Position numbers and translations under genes: made by a program. Positions 53,569-62,132 of a stretch of DNA of 64,000 nucleotides are shown here, one piece after another. The DNA comes from Stutzerimonas azotifigens (GTDB taxonomy: Bacteria > Pseudomonadota > Gammaproteobacteria > Pseudomonadales > Pseudomonadaceae): NCBI RefSeq assembly GCF_013522725.1, contig NZ_JAAMRF010000010.1:181786-245785 (forward strand). The letters are read 5' to 3'. The notes beneath the pieces were generated by a model. It was not told the DNA's origin, ran no database searches, and worked only from the letters and a program-made list of their open reading frames with translations. The stretch's first letter is position 1. Each line of letters opens with the position of its first letter.

Positions 53569-54831
53569 ATGAAAAGAACTCTGCTTGCAATCGCGCTGGC
53601 CAATGTTCCTGCCCTGGCCCTCGCTCAAGCGTCCGGCGTCCCGGCGCCCGCTTCCGTATCCGATCCGGCATCGGCCCAAGCAGCCGTTCCGCCAGCGGGG
53701 CCGCGCAAACCCTTCCCACATATTTCCTGGCAAAGCGACGATGGCGCCACTGCGCTGGATATCGGCGGCGCCCTGCGGATGAACTACCGCGACGAGGACT
53801 GGGAGAGCGAGAACAACGGGCGCTTCCTGTTCGACACCTTCCGCGTTGACCTGAAGGCCAGGCACCACGACTTCTTCGCCGACGTGAACTACTGGTTCCA
53901 GGACGACGGCAAGCGCTCCATCGACCGCGGCTATGTCGGCTACAACCTGAGCCCCCAGTCCAACATCCAGCTGGGTGCGCCCTTCAAGCCATTCGGCCTG
54001 GAGCCGTATCCCCAGTTCGGCTGGAGCTATCACATCCCGTTCTTCCTGGGTTACGGCGTAAGTGCCGGCGCGGGCATCAAGTACAACTACAAGAACGCCG
54101 ACTGGGACCTTCAGGCCGGCTACTTCCCTCGCATGATGCCGTCGAGCATCCGCTATTCGCCGGAAGTGGGGCGTTACAAGGATCTGGACGAAAATGCCAT
54201 CCCCGCCGTGCATGGTGACCAGGACAACGAGAAACGCGATCAGGTGAACCTTCGCCTAGCCCGCACCTTCACCGGCGACGACTGGAAGGCTGAGGTCGGC
54301 GGCTCGCTGGCCGGTGCCCGGTTGTACAACGCCACAACCCGTGACGATGGCGACTACTGGGCCGCCGGCCTGCATGCGGTGGTCAACCACGGTCCCTGGA
54401 CCCTGACGACCCAGGGCATCCGCTACGAATTCGATCCGAAGAACCCTGCCGGGGTCGCTGACAACCAGATACTGATGGGCGGCAATGGCCTGACGCCAGC
54501 CTTCATGATCGCCGCCGAAGGCACCATCGCCTCGCTCAACCTCGGCTACGACATCGCTACCCCGGGCCTGGGCATGCTGAAGAAGATCAAGCTCTACAAC
54601 GATTACAGCCGACTGTTCAAGGACGAGAGCGGCTGGGCCGACTCGCAGATGTATACCGCCGGCATCCAGTTCCTCGCCCTGCCGATCATCGCCTGGCTGG
54701 ACCTTACCTGGGCCAAGAACGCCAACCCGTTCGGCGGTGCGGAGAACGGAACCGGCTGGACCTCCACCACCTCATCGGGCAGCAACGACTGGTACTACCG
54801 GACCAACCTCAACATCGGCTACTACTTCTAG
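53569..54831 (+). CDS. Outer-membrane porin
   Basis: About 420 residues from the ATG at 53569; the reading-frame extension upstream is not family-like. A signal peptide MKRTLLAIALANVPALALAQA is clear. The mature protein has alternating hydrophobic beta-strand patterns (GGALRMNYRDEDWESENNGRFLFDTFRVDLKARHHDFFADVNYWFQ) and ends with the aromatic GYYF required for outer-membrane insertion. It resembles porins adjacent to aromatic-degradation genes. Uptake of the operon's substrate across the outer membrane is the likely role. Confidence 0.9.
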   Translation: MKRTLLAIALANVPALALAQASGVPAPASVSDPASAQAAVPPAGPRKPFPHISWQSDDGATALDIGGALRMNYRDEDWESENNGRFLFDTFRVDLKARHHDFFADVNYWFQDDGKRSIDRGYVGYNLSPQSNIQLGAPFKPFGLEPYPQFGWSYHIPFFLGYGVSAGAGIKYNYKNADWDLQAGYFPRMMPSSIRYSPEVGRYKDLDENAIPAVHGDQDNEKRDQVNLRLARTFTGDDWKAEVGGSLAGARLYNATTRDDGDYWAAGLHAVVNHGPWTLTTQGIRYEFDPKNPAGVADNQILMGGNGLTPAFMIAAEGTIASLNLGYDIATPGLGMLKKIKLYNDYSRLFKDESGWADSQMYTAGIQFLALPIIAWLDLTWAKNANPFGGAENGTGWTSTTSSGSNDWYYRTNLNIGYYF

Positions 54832-54852
54832 GCATAGGCTGTCGCTCCCTTT

Positions 54853-54880
54853 CCAGCCGCCGCTCGGCGGCTGGTTTTTT
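54853..54880 (+). terminator. Rho-independent terminator of the porin gene
   Basis: CCAGCCGCCG, a CT loop and CGGCGGCTGG form a 10-bp stem followed by six T residues. It starts 21 bases after the porin stop. Confidence 0.92.
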
Positions 54881-55134
54881 CCGATCGGTTCATTACCTGC
54901 AAGCTAACGATGCAAGGAATCGCATCAGCACTGTCAATGGTGCGTTTCAATTAGTCGAAGCGCCTCGGGCCGTCTTCACGACGAGCATGAACCCTTTTCG
55001 CCAATGCGCGCCAGCGCCGCCGTACAGACCGGCAGTGCTCCGGGTTCGTCAGACTCTCAGCGGCTATACCCGTATGCCCCGGTACCAGGAATACGCCTCC
55101 TTGTGCGCTCCCGCGCGGTTATCTAACGTGGCTA

Positions 55135-55152
55135 GGTATCAAATTCGATACC
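55135..55152. promoter_or_regulatory. Palindrome GGTATC-N6-GATACC, candidate operator
   Basis: Perfect 6-bp arms flank AAATTC, about 130 bases before the aldo/keto reductase start. The symmetrical form suggests a dimeric repressor site. The regulator is not identified. Confidence 0.4.
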
Positions 55153-55282
55153 CGTAGATGAACGTCTCCCATCGAGACCTACCCCCTTGGCGAAAGTCGC
55201 CCTGGTGGTCGATTCGTTGAAGTCTGCTGAATAACGTCTCGTCAGGGCTCGCCCACATCCACCCGACAGGGAGGAAACAGTC

Positions 55283-56236
55283 ATGGAACAACGTGTTCTC
55301 GGATCGAGCGGCCTTTCGGTCGCGCCGATCGTTCTTGGCGGCAACGCATTCGGCTGGACGCTTGACGAGCAGGCGAGCTTCGCCGTGCTCGATGCCTTCG
55401 TCGACCACGGTTTCAACGCCATCGACACGGCGGACGTCTATACGTACTGGGCGCCCGGCGGGCAAGGTGGCGAGTCCGAGACCATCATCGGCCGCTGGTT
55501 GAAGGCTCGGCCGGGCATCCGCGACAAGGTCGTCATCTTCACCAAGGTCGGCTGGGATTATGGCGATCCGGGCCGCAAGGGGCTGTCGAAGCGCTGGATT
55601 GCCGAGGCCGCCGAGGCCTCGCTGTCACGACTGGGGGTCGATGCGATCGACCTCTACTTCTCACACCAGCCGGACCCGGATACGCCGCACGAGGAAACCC
55701 TGGCCGAGTACGAGGCGCTCATCAAAGCCGGAAAGGTCAAGGCCATCGGCGCATCCAACTTCGATGCCGCGCAGCTGCGGCAGGCCCTTTCGGTCTCTGA
55801 AGCGAAGGGTCTGCCGTCCTACCAGGTGCTCGAGCCCGAATACAATCTCTACGATCGCGCGTCCTTCGATGCCGCGCTTCAGGATCTCTGCATCGAACGT
55901 GGCCTGGGCGTCGTCACCTACTTCAGCCTGGCGTCGGGCTTCCTGACCGGCAAGTACCGCTCGAAGGCGGATCTCGGTCAGTCGCAGCGCGGCGGTCTCG
56001 TCGAGAAGTATTTCGACGCGCGAGGGCTGGCGATTCTGGCAGCGCTGCATGAGGTGGCCTCGGCGCGAAAGGCCGAACCGGCTGAAGTCGCACTCGCCTG
56101 GCTGATCGCCCATCGTGGCGTGACCGCGCCTATCGCCAGCGCGACCAAGGCCGCTCACGTTGAAAGCTTCTCCAGGGCCGTGAAGCTGCGCCTGTCTGCC
56201 GAGGAAATCGCGCTTCTCGACAAGGCGGGAATGTGA
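55283..56236 (+). CDS. Aldo/keto reductase
   Basis: 317 residues, ATG at 55283 after GGAGG. The catalytic tetrad is visible: Asp in AIDTADVY, Tyr in the same motif, Lys in IFTKVGWD and His in YFSHQPDPDTP. The segments IGASNFDAAQL and LEPEYNLYDR are also typical. It reduces aldehydes or ketones with NADPH in the cytoplasm. The epoxide hydrolase gene follows 53 bases later on the same strand. Confidence 0.93.
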   Translation: MEQRVLGSSGLSVAPIVLGGNAFGWTLDEQASFAVLDAFVDHGFNAIDTADVYTYWAPGGQGGESETIIGRWLKARPGIRDKVVIFTKVGWDYGDPGRKGLSKRWIAEAAEASLSRLGVDAIDLYFSHQPDPDTPHEETLAEYEALIKAGKVKAIGASNFDAAQLRQALSVSEAKGLPSYQVLEPEYNLYDRASFDAALQDLCIERGLGVVTYFSLASGFLTGKYRSKADLGQSQRGGLVEKYFDARGLAILAALHEVASARKAEPAEVALAWLIAHRGVTAPIASATKAAHVESFSRAVKLRLSAEEIALLDKAGM

Positions 56237-56289
56237 GGCCCGAGCGGTCCGTAAGAGCGTTGTTCATTAGCACCTGCTGAGGATCGATC

Positions 56290-57402
56290 ATGATCGCCCC
56301 TTTCGAAATGCCCTACGACGCGGATCAGGTGGATGACCTTCGTGCTCGCTTGATTCGGACACGTTGGGCCGACTCGGTCGTCGAGGACTGGAGCATGGGG
56401 ACCGAGCAGGGCTTTCTCCGCCAGCTGGTCGAGTTCTGGCGCGACCATTACGACTGGGCGCAACGCCGCGACCATCTGAATCGACTTCCACACTTCCGTG
56501 CCACGGTCGACGGCCACGGCCTGCACTTTCTGCATTTTCGCAGCGAAGCCAGCCAGGCCATTCCGCTTCTCCTGATGAATGGCTGGCCATCCAGCTTCGT
56601 CGAGTTTCAGCGCATCGCCCCGCTCCTGACGCGGGGCTCGCCGGCGTTCGAGGTGGTCATTCCGACGATGCCTGGGTTCGGGTACTCGGACATACCTGCA
56701 ATCCCCTATGGAGCCGAGCCCGTAGACCTGTATCCCAAACTCATGGCGATGCTGGGCCATCGGCGGTTCGTGGTTGCCGGAACCGATATCGGCTCCGGCC
56801 TTGCGACCCGGATCGCTCTGCGCCACCCGGACCGCGTCATCGCGGCCCATGTGTCCGCCGTTGCCCCCAAACCCTTGGCGAAGGACGGCCCGCCGCAAAC
56901 GCCCGCGGAAGTCGAGTACGAGCGTCGGCTACAGGCCTGGAGCAAAGACGAGGGGGGTTATCAGGCGATCCAGAGCTCGAGGCCGCAGACGCTGGCCTTC
57001 GGACTGGCCGACAGTCCTGTCGGGCTGGCCTCGTGGGTCGTCGAAAAGTTTCGCGCATGGACGGACTGCGACGGCGACCTTCTCTCGGTCTTGCCGCTCG
57101 AAGCGTTGGTGGATACGCTGATGATCTACTGGACGACAAACACCATCGGCTCTTCCATCCGCTACTACTACGACGCCACCCGGTTGCGGCCGCCTCTGGC
57201 GGCCGATGACTTTGTCCGCACGCCTACGGCGGTCGCCATGTGGCCGCACGATCTCGCCCTGGCGCCACGCGAACTCGCCGAGAGGCTCTACAACGTGCAG
57301 CGCTACACCGTCTTTCCCCGTGGCGGGCACTTTCCCGCCTGGGAGGCGCCGGACCTCTACGCAGAAGATCTGCGAGAAATCGCGCTGACCGCAGCCCAGT
57401 GA
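56290..57402 (+). CDS. Epoxide hydrolase-like alpha/beta hydrolase with EHN domain
   Basis: 370 residues. The N-terminal EHN domain (DADQVDDLRARLIRTRWADSVVEDWSMGTEQGFLRQLVEFWRDHYDW) precedes the hydrolase fold. The nucleophile is aspartate in GTDIGSG, as in microsomal-type epoxide hydrolases, and the histidine is in PRGGHFPAWEAPD. Tyrosines in RYYYDATRL are candidates for ring-opening tyrosines. It hydrates an epoxide to a diol; the substrate is unknown. No signal peptide. Confidence 0.9.
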   Translation: MIAPFEMPYDADQVDDLRARLIRTRWADSVVEDWSMGTEQGFLRQLVEFWRDHYDWAQRRDHLNRLPHFRATVDGHGLHFLHFRSEASQAIPLLLMNGWPSSFVEFQRIAPLLTRGSPAFEVVIPTMPGFGYSDIPAIPYGAEPVDLYPKLMAMLGHRRFVVAGTDIGSGLATRIALRHPDRVIAAHVSAVAPKPLAKDGPPQTPAEVEYERRLQAWSKDEGGYQAIQSSRPQTLAFGLADSPVGLASWVVEKFRAWTDCDGDLLSVLPLEALVDTLMIYWTTNTIGSSIRYYYDATRLRPPLAADDFVRTPTAVAMWPHDLALAPRELAERLYNVQRYTVFPRGGHFPAWEAPDLYAEDLREIALTAAQ

Positions 57403-57696
57403 AACCGCATCGCGACCGCGCCGGACTATCGCCGATGCCTTGCATGCGTGGGGGCCTGGAACATCCAGCGCCTTAGGCCTTCTCCTCGTCGCAACCCAAC
57501 CAGCTCAGCGTAGCTCGACGAGCCGTACAACGTCCTGCCCGGCTAACCTCGCCCGTCTTCCGATCACAGTCATTTCCCGGCCCCATGTTCACACCGGCTG
57601 CCGATCGGCTTCGCCTCGCTTGATGGAACCGCATCGGACGAAGCCAGGTAGCGCTCTTGCCGCGCGTTCAATTTTGGAGACCCTCATAGCGAATTA

Positions 57697-57717
57697 TTAT
57701 ATGCCCAGCGCATATAA
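57697..57717. promoter_or_regulatory. Operator candidate 1 before the YkgB-like gene
   Basis: TTATATGC and GCATATAA are perfect 8-bp arms separated by CCAGC. The motif is AT-rich against a GC-rich background. A related site follows 37 bases later, and the MarR-family gene is nearby, so it is a likely MarR-type site. Confidence 0.6.
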
Positions 57718-57733
57718 ATTTGCACAACCAAGA

Positions 57734-57752
57734 TATATGCTTGGCGCACACA
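57734..57752. promoter_or_regulatory. Operator candidate 2 before the YkgB-like gene
   Basis: TATATGC-TTGGC-GCACACA, an imperfect copy of operator 1 with the same 5-base spacer. It ends 20 bases before the start codon, so a bound protein would block transcription or translation initiation. Confidence 0.55.
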
Positions 57753-57772
57753 TAAAGCAAACGGAGAACACC

Positions 57773-58282
57773 ATGCAAACCGTCACTAGCGTTCAAGCCA
57801 TCCCCGTCGCAGCCATACCGAAGCTCGCCAAGATCAGCCGAGCGATTGCACTCACCGGTGTCGTGCTGCCCCTGCTCCTGATCGGGCTTTTGAAATTCAC
57901 CCAGGTAGAAGTCGAAGCGCTGAAACCGCTCATCAGCGGTACACCTTGGCTTGCCTGGCTTTATCCGGTGTTTGGCGAGACAGGGACTTCCTATCTGCTG
58001 GGGACCGTCGAGATGTTTACGGCCATCCTTCTCATCGCTTCGCCGTGGTCCGCTCGCGCAGCCATTGCAGGCAGTCTTCTGGCAGCGCTGACCTTCCTGA
58101 CGACCGTTTCAACCATGCTCGTACTGCCAATATGGGAAGCAGCCTCGGGTGGTTTCCCCTGGTTCAACTTCCTCGGAACGTTCCTGATAAAAGACGTCGC
58201 TCTTTTTGGCGTGAGCCTGGTGATTCTTACGGAGGGCATTCAGCGTCTGCGCGAGCGTTTACTCCAGACTCAGGAGAGCTAG
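57773..58282 (+). CDS. YkgB/DUF417-like membrane protein
   Basis: About 169 residues from the ATG at 57773 after a GGAG site; longer upstream readings are rejected. Four hydrophobic helices are visible: AIALTGVVLPLLLIGLLKF, LGTVEMFTAILLIASP, AAIAGSLLAALTFLTTVSTMLVLP and FNFLGTFLIKDVALFGVSLVI. The motifs KFTQVEVEALKPLISGTPWL and FLIKDVALFG are those of YkgB/RclC, which is linked to reactive chlorine and redox stress. It is followed 4 bases later by the PaiB-like gene. Confidence 0.88.
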   Translation: MQTVTSVQAIPVAAIPKLAKISRAIALTGVVLPLLLIGLLKFTQVEVEALKPLISGTPWLAWLYPVFGETGTSYLLGTVEMFTAILLIASPWSARAAIAGSLLAALTFLTTVSTMLVLPIWEAASGGFPWFNFLGTFLIKDVALFGVSLVILTEGIQRLRERLLQTQES

Positions 58283-58286
58283 GACC

Positions 58287-58970
58287 ATGCACTATGCAGA
58301 ATACAAACAGCACGATCTGTCCCTTGTTCTGGAAATGGTCAAGACCTTTCCCTTCGCGACGATCCTGGTGAATGGCAGCGACGGGCCGCTTGTGGCCCAA
58401 GCTCCACTTACGCCGCGCATCGGAGAAAGTGCTGCAGGTGCGGTCGAGTTTCACCTCGCGTTGGCCAATCCGATTTCGGAGGCTCTCGTACCCGATGTAC
58501 CTGTCACCATCCTGGTGCAAGGCCCCGGTGCAGCCATCTCTCCCAGTTGGTATACCTCAAGCTTCACAGGGTCGACCCCGGACAGGAGCAAGACGGCCCC
58601 CACTTACAACTATCTGAGCATGGTCATCCGTGGGCGCCTGAGTTTGATGGACGACCAGGCGCTCCAGGACCAGATAAAGGATTTGGTCCTCGTGAACGAG
58701 TCCGGAGACGGCTGGCAAATCGAAGAGTTTGCGCCACACCTCTGGACCGGTTGGCGCAAGGCGATTCGAGGGTATCGGCTGGAAGTTGCCGAGCTCGACC
58801 TGACGGCGAAGCTCAGCCAAGGCGATTCGCCTGGTGACAAGCCGGGCGTAGTCGAAGGGTTGCGTCGGCGAGCGCTGCAGGACGACGCGATGATGGCAAG
58901 GCTTGTCGAGGGCTACGACGGCACTGCAGCGTCGCTTCATAGGCTATTGAACAGCCTGAGAGCGCAGTAG
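58287..58970 (+). CDS. PaiB-like FMN-binding protein
   Basis: 227 residues. The PaiB/FMN-binding negative regulator pattern is visible from HLALANPISEAL, TILVQGPGAAISPSWYTSS and APTYNYLSMVIRGRLSLMDD to EFAPHLWTGWRKAIRGYRLEVAELDLTAKLSQ. The fold is a split barrel that binds FMN; some members act as heme oxygenase-like or regulatory proteins. It is 4 bases after the YkgB-like gene, so the two are in one operon. Confidence 0.9.
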   Translation: MHYAEYKQHDLSLVLEMVKTFPFATILVNGSDGPLVAQAPLTPRIGESAAGAVEFHLALANPISEALVPDVPVTILVQGPGAAISPSWYTSSFTGSTPDRSKTAPTYNYLSMVIRGRLSLMDDQALQDQIKDLVLVNESGDGWQIEEFAPHLWTGWRKAIRGYRLEVAELDLTAKLSQGDSPGDKPGVVEGLRRRALQDDAMMARLVEGYDGTAASLHRLLNSLRAQ

Positions 58971-59155
58971 CAAGCGGCGCCAGGCAGTCTCCTCTACCGC
59001 TGGATAAAGGTCGTAGCAGCGGTAACGCAACAACGGTTACGGTCGGTCATGGCCGATGCCCCCATGATGCGGGAGCGTCTTCGGGCTGCCGACCTGGATA
59101 CGGGGCGGGCCTCGCGTAAGTGGATGGTTTCGAATGCATCGCGGTCAAGACTGGG

Positions 59156-59175
59156 CGTCCCCGACCGCTCCCACG
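59156..59175 (-). repeat. REP-like element (left half of a pair)
   Basis: The minus-strand sequence CCGTGGGAGCGGTCGGGGAC resembles the Pseudomonas REP consensus, which begins GTGGGAGCGG. It faces a second REP about 60 bases away, forming an inverted REPIN-like pair. Confidence 0.6.
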
Positions 59176-59236
59176 GGGTTGCGCTGATTGGCGAGGAAGA
59201 TCAGTCCCGCGCCAAGCCTGTGATCTTATGAGAGTT

Positions 59237-59262
59237 GTTGTGGGGAGCGGTCTCGACCGCGA
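59237..59262 (+). repeat. REP-like element (right half of a pair)
   Basis: GTGGGGAGCGGTCTCGACCG is followed by CGAA, matching the Pseudomonas REP layout with a short internal stem CGGTC/GACCG. It is inverted relative to the element at 59156. Confidence 0.65.
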
Positions 59263-59427
59263 AAGTCCCGGCACGGTCGATGCTCATGCCCCTACGCCCA
59301 TGACGTGGAAGCGTCTCCGGCTGTCAGGCCGATATGGGTTCGCCTCGCGAGGGTAGTTAGTTTTCGATGGTTAGCAGGAACTCAAGCCCATGGGGTTGCG
59401 CTGAATTGCGGGGAAGAGCAGCCATGC

Positions 59428-60012
59428 CTAGCCCTTGTGGGAGAGGTCTTGCCGAGCCTCTGCGGTCGGGCATTCACCAGCCCCCTCCTCTAATGCCCCT
59501 GCAACGGGGCAATTGGTGCAGACACCCGGGTCGCAAAGACGGCACACCGAATAGGCTTGGTCGAGATCCTGCACCAGGCCACGAAGAAGCTTCTCGGTGA
59601 GCAACCCAAGCGTTTCCAGCTCGATAGGACTCAACGTCGCCAGCGCACGTGCGATGTGTTCCTGACGCACCGCCAGGACGGCATCGCAGTTCGTTTCACC
59701 AGCCGCTGTCAGATAGAGCGCGACAGCGCGCCGATCTGTTGCAGACGGCCTACGCTCGACCACGCCCCCCGCGACGAGCCTGTCGACCAGACGTACCGCG
59801 CCGGGATGGGACAACCGCAAGGCTCGACGCAAGCGCTCGATCGTCATACCGGGCTCATGGCCCAGCAAGGCTATCGCGGCGGCGGCAGGGCCGGCTTCAG
59901 GCGCCTGGTTCTGGGTGCTCTGGAGCACGCCGTCAGACAACGCGAGCGCCAAGGCGCCTACCATGTTTTCGATTTTCAGGTTTCTCATGGCGCAACTGTA
60001 TGCTTCATACAT
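59428..60012 (-). CDS. MarR-family regulator with a four-cysteine C-terminal tail
   Basis: 194 residues from the ATG at 60012, with an AAGGAG site 12 bases upstream; ATG 59988 is an alternative. The winged helix is IALLGHEPGMTIERLRRALRLSHPGAVRLVDRLVAGGVVERRPSATDRRAVALYLTAAGE. The C-terminal region contains SVCRLCDPGVCTNCPV, a Cys-x2-Cys-x4-Cys-x2-Cys arrangement that could bind metal or sense redox state. The last residues (ARQDLSHKG) are encoded by a REP-like sequence. It may repress the YkgB/PaiB operon. Confidence 0.9.
   Translation of the reverse strand: MYEAYSCAMRNLKIENMVGALALALSDGVLQSTQNQAPEAGPAAAAIALLGHEPGMTIERLRRALRLSHPGAVRLVDRLVAGGVVERRPSATDRRAVALYLTAAGETNCDAVLAVRQEHIARALATLSPIELETLGLLTEKLLRGLVQDLDQAYSVCRLCDPGVCTNCPVAGALEEGAGECPTAEARQDLSHKG
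59434..59460 (+). repeat. REP-like element overlapping the marR 3' end
   Basis: CCTTGTGGGAGAGGTCTTGC, followed by CGAGCC, resembles a Pseudomonas REP. It lies inside the last codons of the MarR gene, so the C-terminal residues are encoded by repeat sequence. Confidence 0.5.
59997..60011. promoter_or_regulatory. Palindrome at the marR start, candidate autoregulatory site
   Basis: TGTATG-CTT-CATACA is a perfect inverted repeat at the 5' end of the marR coding sequence. Its TATG core resembles the arms of the operators before the YkgB-like gene. Binding here could provide negative autoregulation. Confidence 0.4.
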
Positions 60013-60171
60013 AGAAAAGCAAGGCTCCTTAGCAAGCGCCCAGACTCCAGACCATCGGTAAAGCGAGGCAGACGTCAGGAGACCGCCCAGGATAACCTGA
60101 CGCCCGCTATCGCCTGGCCAACCGAGCCTGTAACGATCCGCTGAACTTCGCCAAACCCAGTTCCAAGGGCT

Positions 60172-61461
60172 TCACAGCGATGGCTCCCAGCGACGAAACA
60201 GGACGCTTGCATTGACGCCACCGAAGCCGAATCCATTCGACAGGGCGTACTCGATCGGCATCTCTCTCGCGCTCAGAGCAACCAGGTCGAGCCCGTCAGC
60301 CGCCTCATCGGGCGCTGTCAGGTTCAGCGTGGGCGGGACGATCTGATCGCGTAGCGCCAGGACGGTGAAGATGGCTTCGATTCCGCCCGCTGCTCCCAGT
60401 AGATGACCCGTACTGGATTTGGTCGAGGTGATCGCTACGCCCGAGCCTGCCCCGAAGACGGATCGAATGGCGGCCAGCTCGCCTCGGTCGCCCACCGGCG
60501 TGGACGTCGCATGCGCATTGATGTGGTGAACGTCGCCAGGAGCGACACCGGCCTGCTGCAACGCCAACTCCATGGCACGTCGAGCGCCGCTTCCATCCGC
60601 CGGACCGGCAGTCAGGTGATAGGCATCTGCACTGGTGCCATAGCCGACCAGTTCAGCCAGGGGCCGCGCGCCCCGTGCCAACGCATGCTCCAGCGATTCG
60701 ATCACCAGCAGGCCGGCCCCTTCGGCCATGACGAAGCCTTCCCGGTCGCGGTCGAACGGACGCGAGGCTTCCTGAGGGCAGTCGTTGAAGCCGGTGGACA
60801 GCGCGCGCGCTGCCGCAAAGCTTCCAAGGGTCACACGATGGATCGCTGCCTCGGTCCCGCCGCACACGGCGATATCCGCTTCTCCGCTACGGATCAGCCG
60901 GGCCGCATCGCCGATGGCCTGCACGCCAGCAGCACAGGCAGTCACCGGCGCCCCGAGCGGCCCCTTGAAACCGTGCTGGATCGAGACGTGCCCGGCTGCC
61001 ATGTTGGCGAGAAACGAAGGTGCAGTGAACGGGGAAAGCCGGCGTGGTCCGCGGTTGTCCGTGGTGCGCACAGCCTCGGCGATGGCGTCGAATCCACCGA
61101 CGCCCGATGCAATGATGGTGGCGGTTCGTTGTTGCCCTGCCTCGTCGCTGGGATACCAGTCCGCCTGCACAAGGGCTTCCTGCGCGGCCATGAGCGCAAA
61201 CTCGATGAAGCGATCCATCTTCTTGCGGTCCTTGGCAGGGATGTGACGATCCGGGTCGTAGCCCGCCTCGCTATCCTCGGCCAGGGTCGGCACCTGCCCC
61301 GCGATGGCACAACCGGTTCCCTCGGCCAGATCGGCAGGCAGCTTGCGGATGCCCGACTGCCCAGCCAGCAGACGCGACCAGACCTTCTCCGTTCCACACC
61401 CCAAGGGCCCGATGACACCTGTTCCGGTGACCACGATACGGACTGCGTTTCGAACACTCAT
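60172..61461 (-). CDS. Beta-ketoacyl-ACP synthase II (KAS II/FabF-like), stand-alone
   Basis: 429 residues. The thiolase-fold active site is complete: Cys in VTACAAGVQAIGDA, His in NAHATSTPVGD, and His in STKSSTGHLLGAAGGIEA. GTGVIGPLGCG at the N terminus and NGFGFGGVNASVLF at the C terminus are typical. It condenses malonyl-ACP with acyl-ACP. No other fatty-acid or polyketide gene (acpP, fabG, fabD) is nearby, so it is likely an accessory paralogue. The 5' region has an AT-rich palindrome CATAT-AAACC-ATATG. Confidence 0.93.
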   Translation of the reverse strand: MSVRNAVRIVVTGTGVIGPLGCGTEKVWSRLLAGQSGIRKLPADLAEGTGCAIAGQVPTLAEDSEAGYDPDRHIPAKDRKKMDRFIEFALMAAQEALVQADWYPSDEAGQQRTATIIASGVGGFDAIAEAVRTTDNRGPRRLSPFTAPSFLANMAAGHVSIQHGFKGPLGAPVTACAAGVQAIGDAARLIRSGEADIAVCGGTEAAIHRVTLGSFAAARALSTGFNDCPQEASRPFDRDREGFVMAEGAGLLVIESLEHALARGARPLAELVGYGTSADAYHLTAGPADGSGARRAMELALQQAGVAPGDVHHINAHATSTPVGDRGELAAIRSVFGAGSGVAITSTKSSTGHLLGAAGGIEAIFTVLALRDQIVPPTLNLTAPDEAADGLDLVALSAREMPIEYALSNGFGFGGVNASVLFRRWEPSL

Positions 61462-62132
61462 GTCATACCTCGTATATCAGCCAGGCGGCCAACGATTGTC
61501 ACGCTGTGCATTCTCGTTGGAGGCGCACGGCGCTTTGAATTACGATCAACATATAAACCATATGATATCCATCATGTAAAGCGAGCGCCAACGATTGCCG
61601 CTAGCGGCCGGCGGCCTTGTGGCAGCGATGTAAGCGGCAGCTATCAGTGCTTGAACCACACCGAGAGCGGCCACCGAACGTGATTCCGGCGCAATACTTT
61701 GCATGGGTGCGCGGTGTCACACGCTACCTGCTCGGCCTAAGCGGACTGATCCATTCGCCGCTTTCACGGTCTCAACGGTACGTAGAAGAAAACGGATCAC
61801 GTCATGAATGGCGCGCAAGCCCGTACCACTGCCCTGAAGTTCATCCTTCCTCGCGACGTCCATCCTGCGGGTTTTATCAAGCTCAGCGGACCGGCTGAAA
61901 AGCGACTCGGCGGCCGCTCCAGCAGTCGCCGGGCAGCTACCCGGAACGGAGCGAGCTCGGTTGTAGGAATCACTGACGACGCCAGCATCGATCTGGTATT
62001 CGAGGTCATCTCGGTACAGGCCACGGCCCGGACGTCCAAGCGCATCAGGACCTCCGAACTTGGCCGGCCCGGTCCAGCGATGTCGGCCCGAGCCCGCTGC
62101 AAGCCAATATCCTGCGCACAGGGGAGCAACGG
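61462..62132. other. Gap between KAS II and YetF genes without a confident gene
   Basis: These 671 bases hold open frames on both strands, the longest 61804-62136 plus and 61797-62129 minus, but neither has a ribosome site or recognisable protein. The left 120 bases contain the KAS II promoter region with an AT-rich segment (61548-61580). The remainder could be a degraded gene. Confidence 0.4.

Larger units (their letters stand above)
54832..55282. other. Intergenic gap between porin and aldo/keto reductase genes
   Basis: After the porin terminator no supported gene is present. Short frames on the minus strand lack family resemblance. It includes a palindromic operator candidate at 55135-55152 and the ribosome site GGAGG for the aldo/keto reductase. 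Confidence 0.5.
58971..59427. other. Gap containing REP sequences
   Basis: No gene is supported in these 457 bases. The region carries REP-like repeats listed separately; the remaining sequence has no clear function. Confidence 0.5.
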
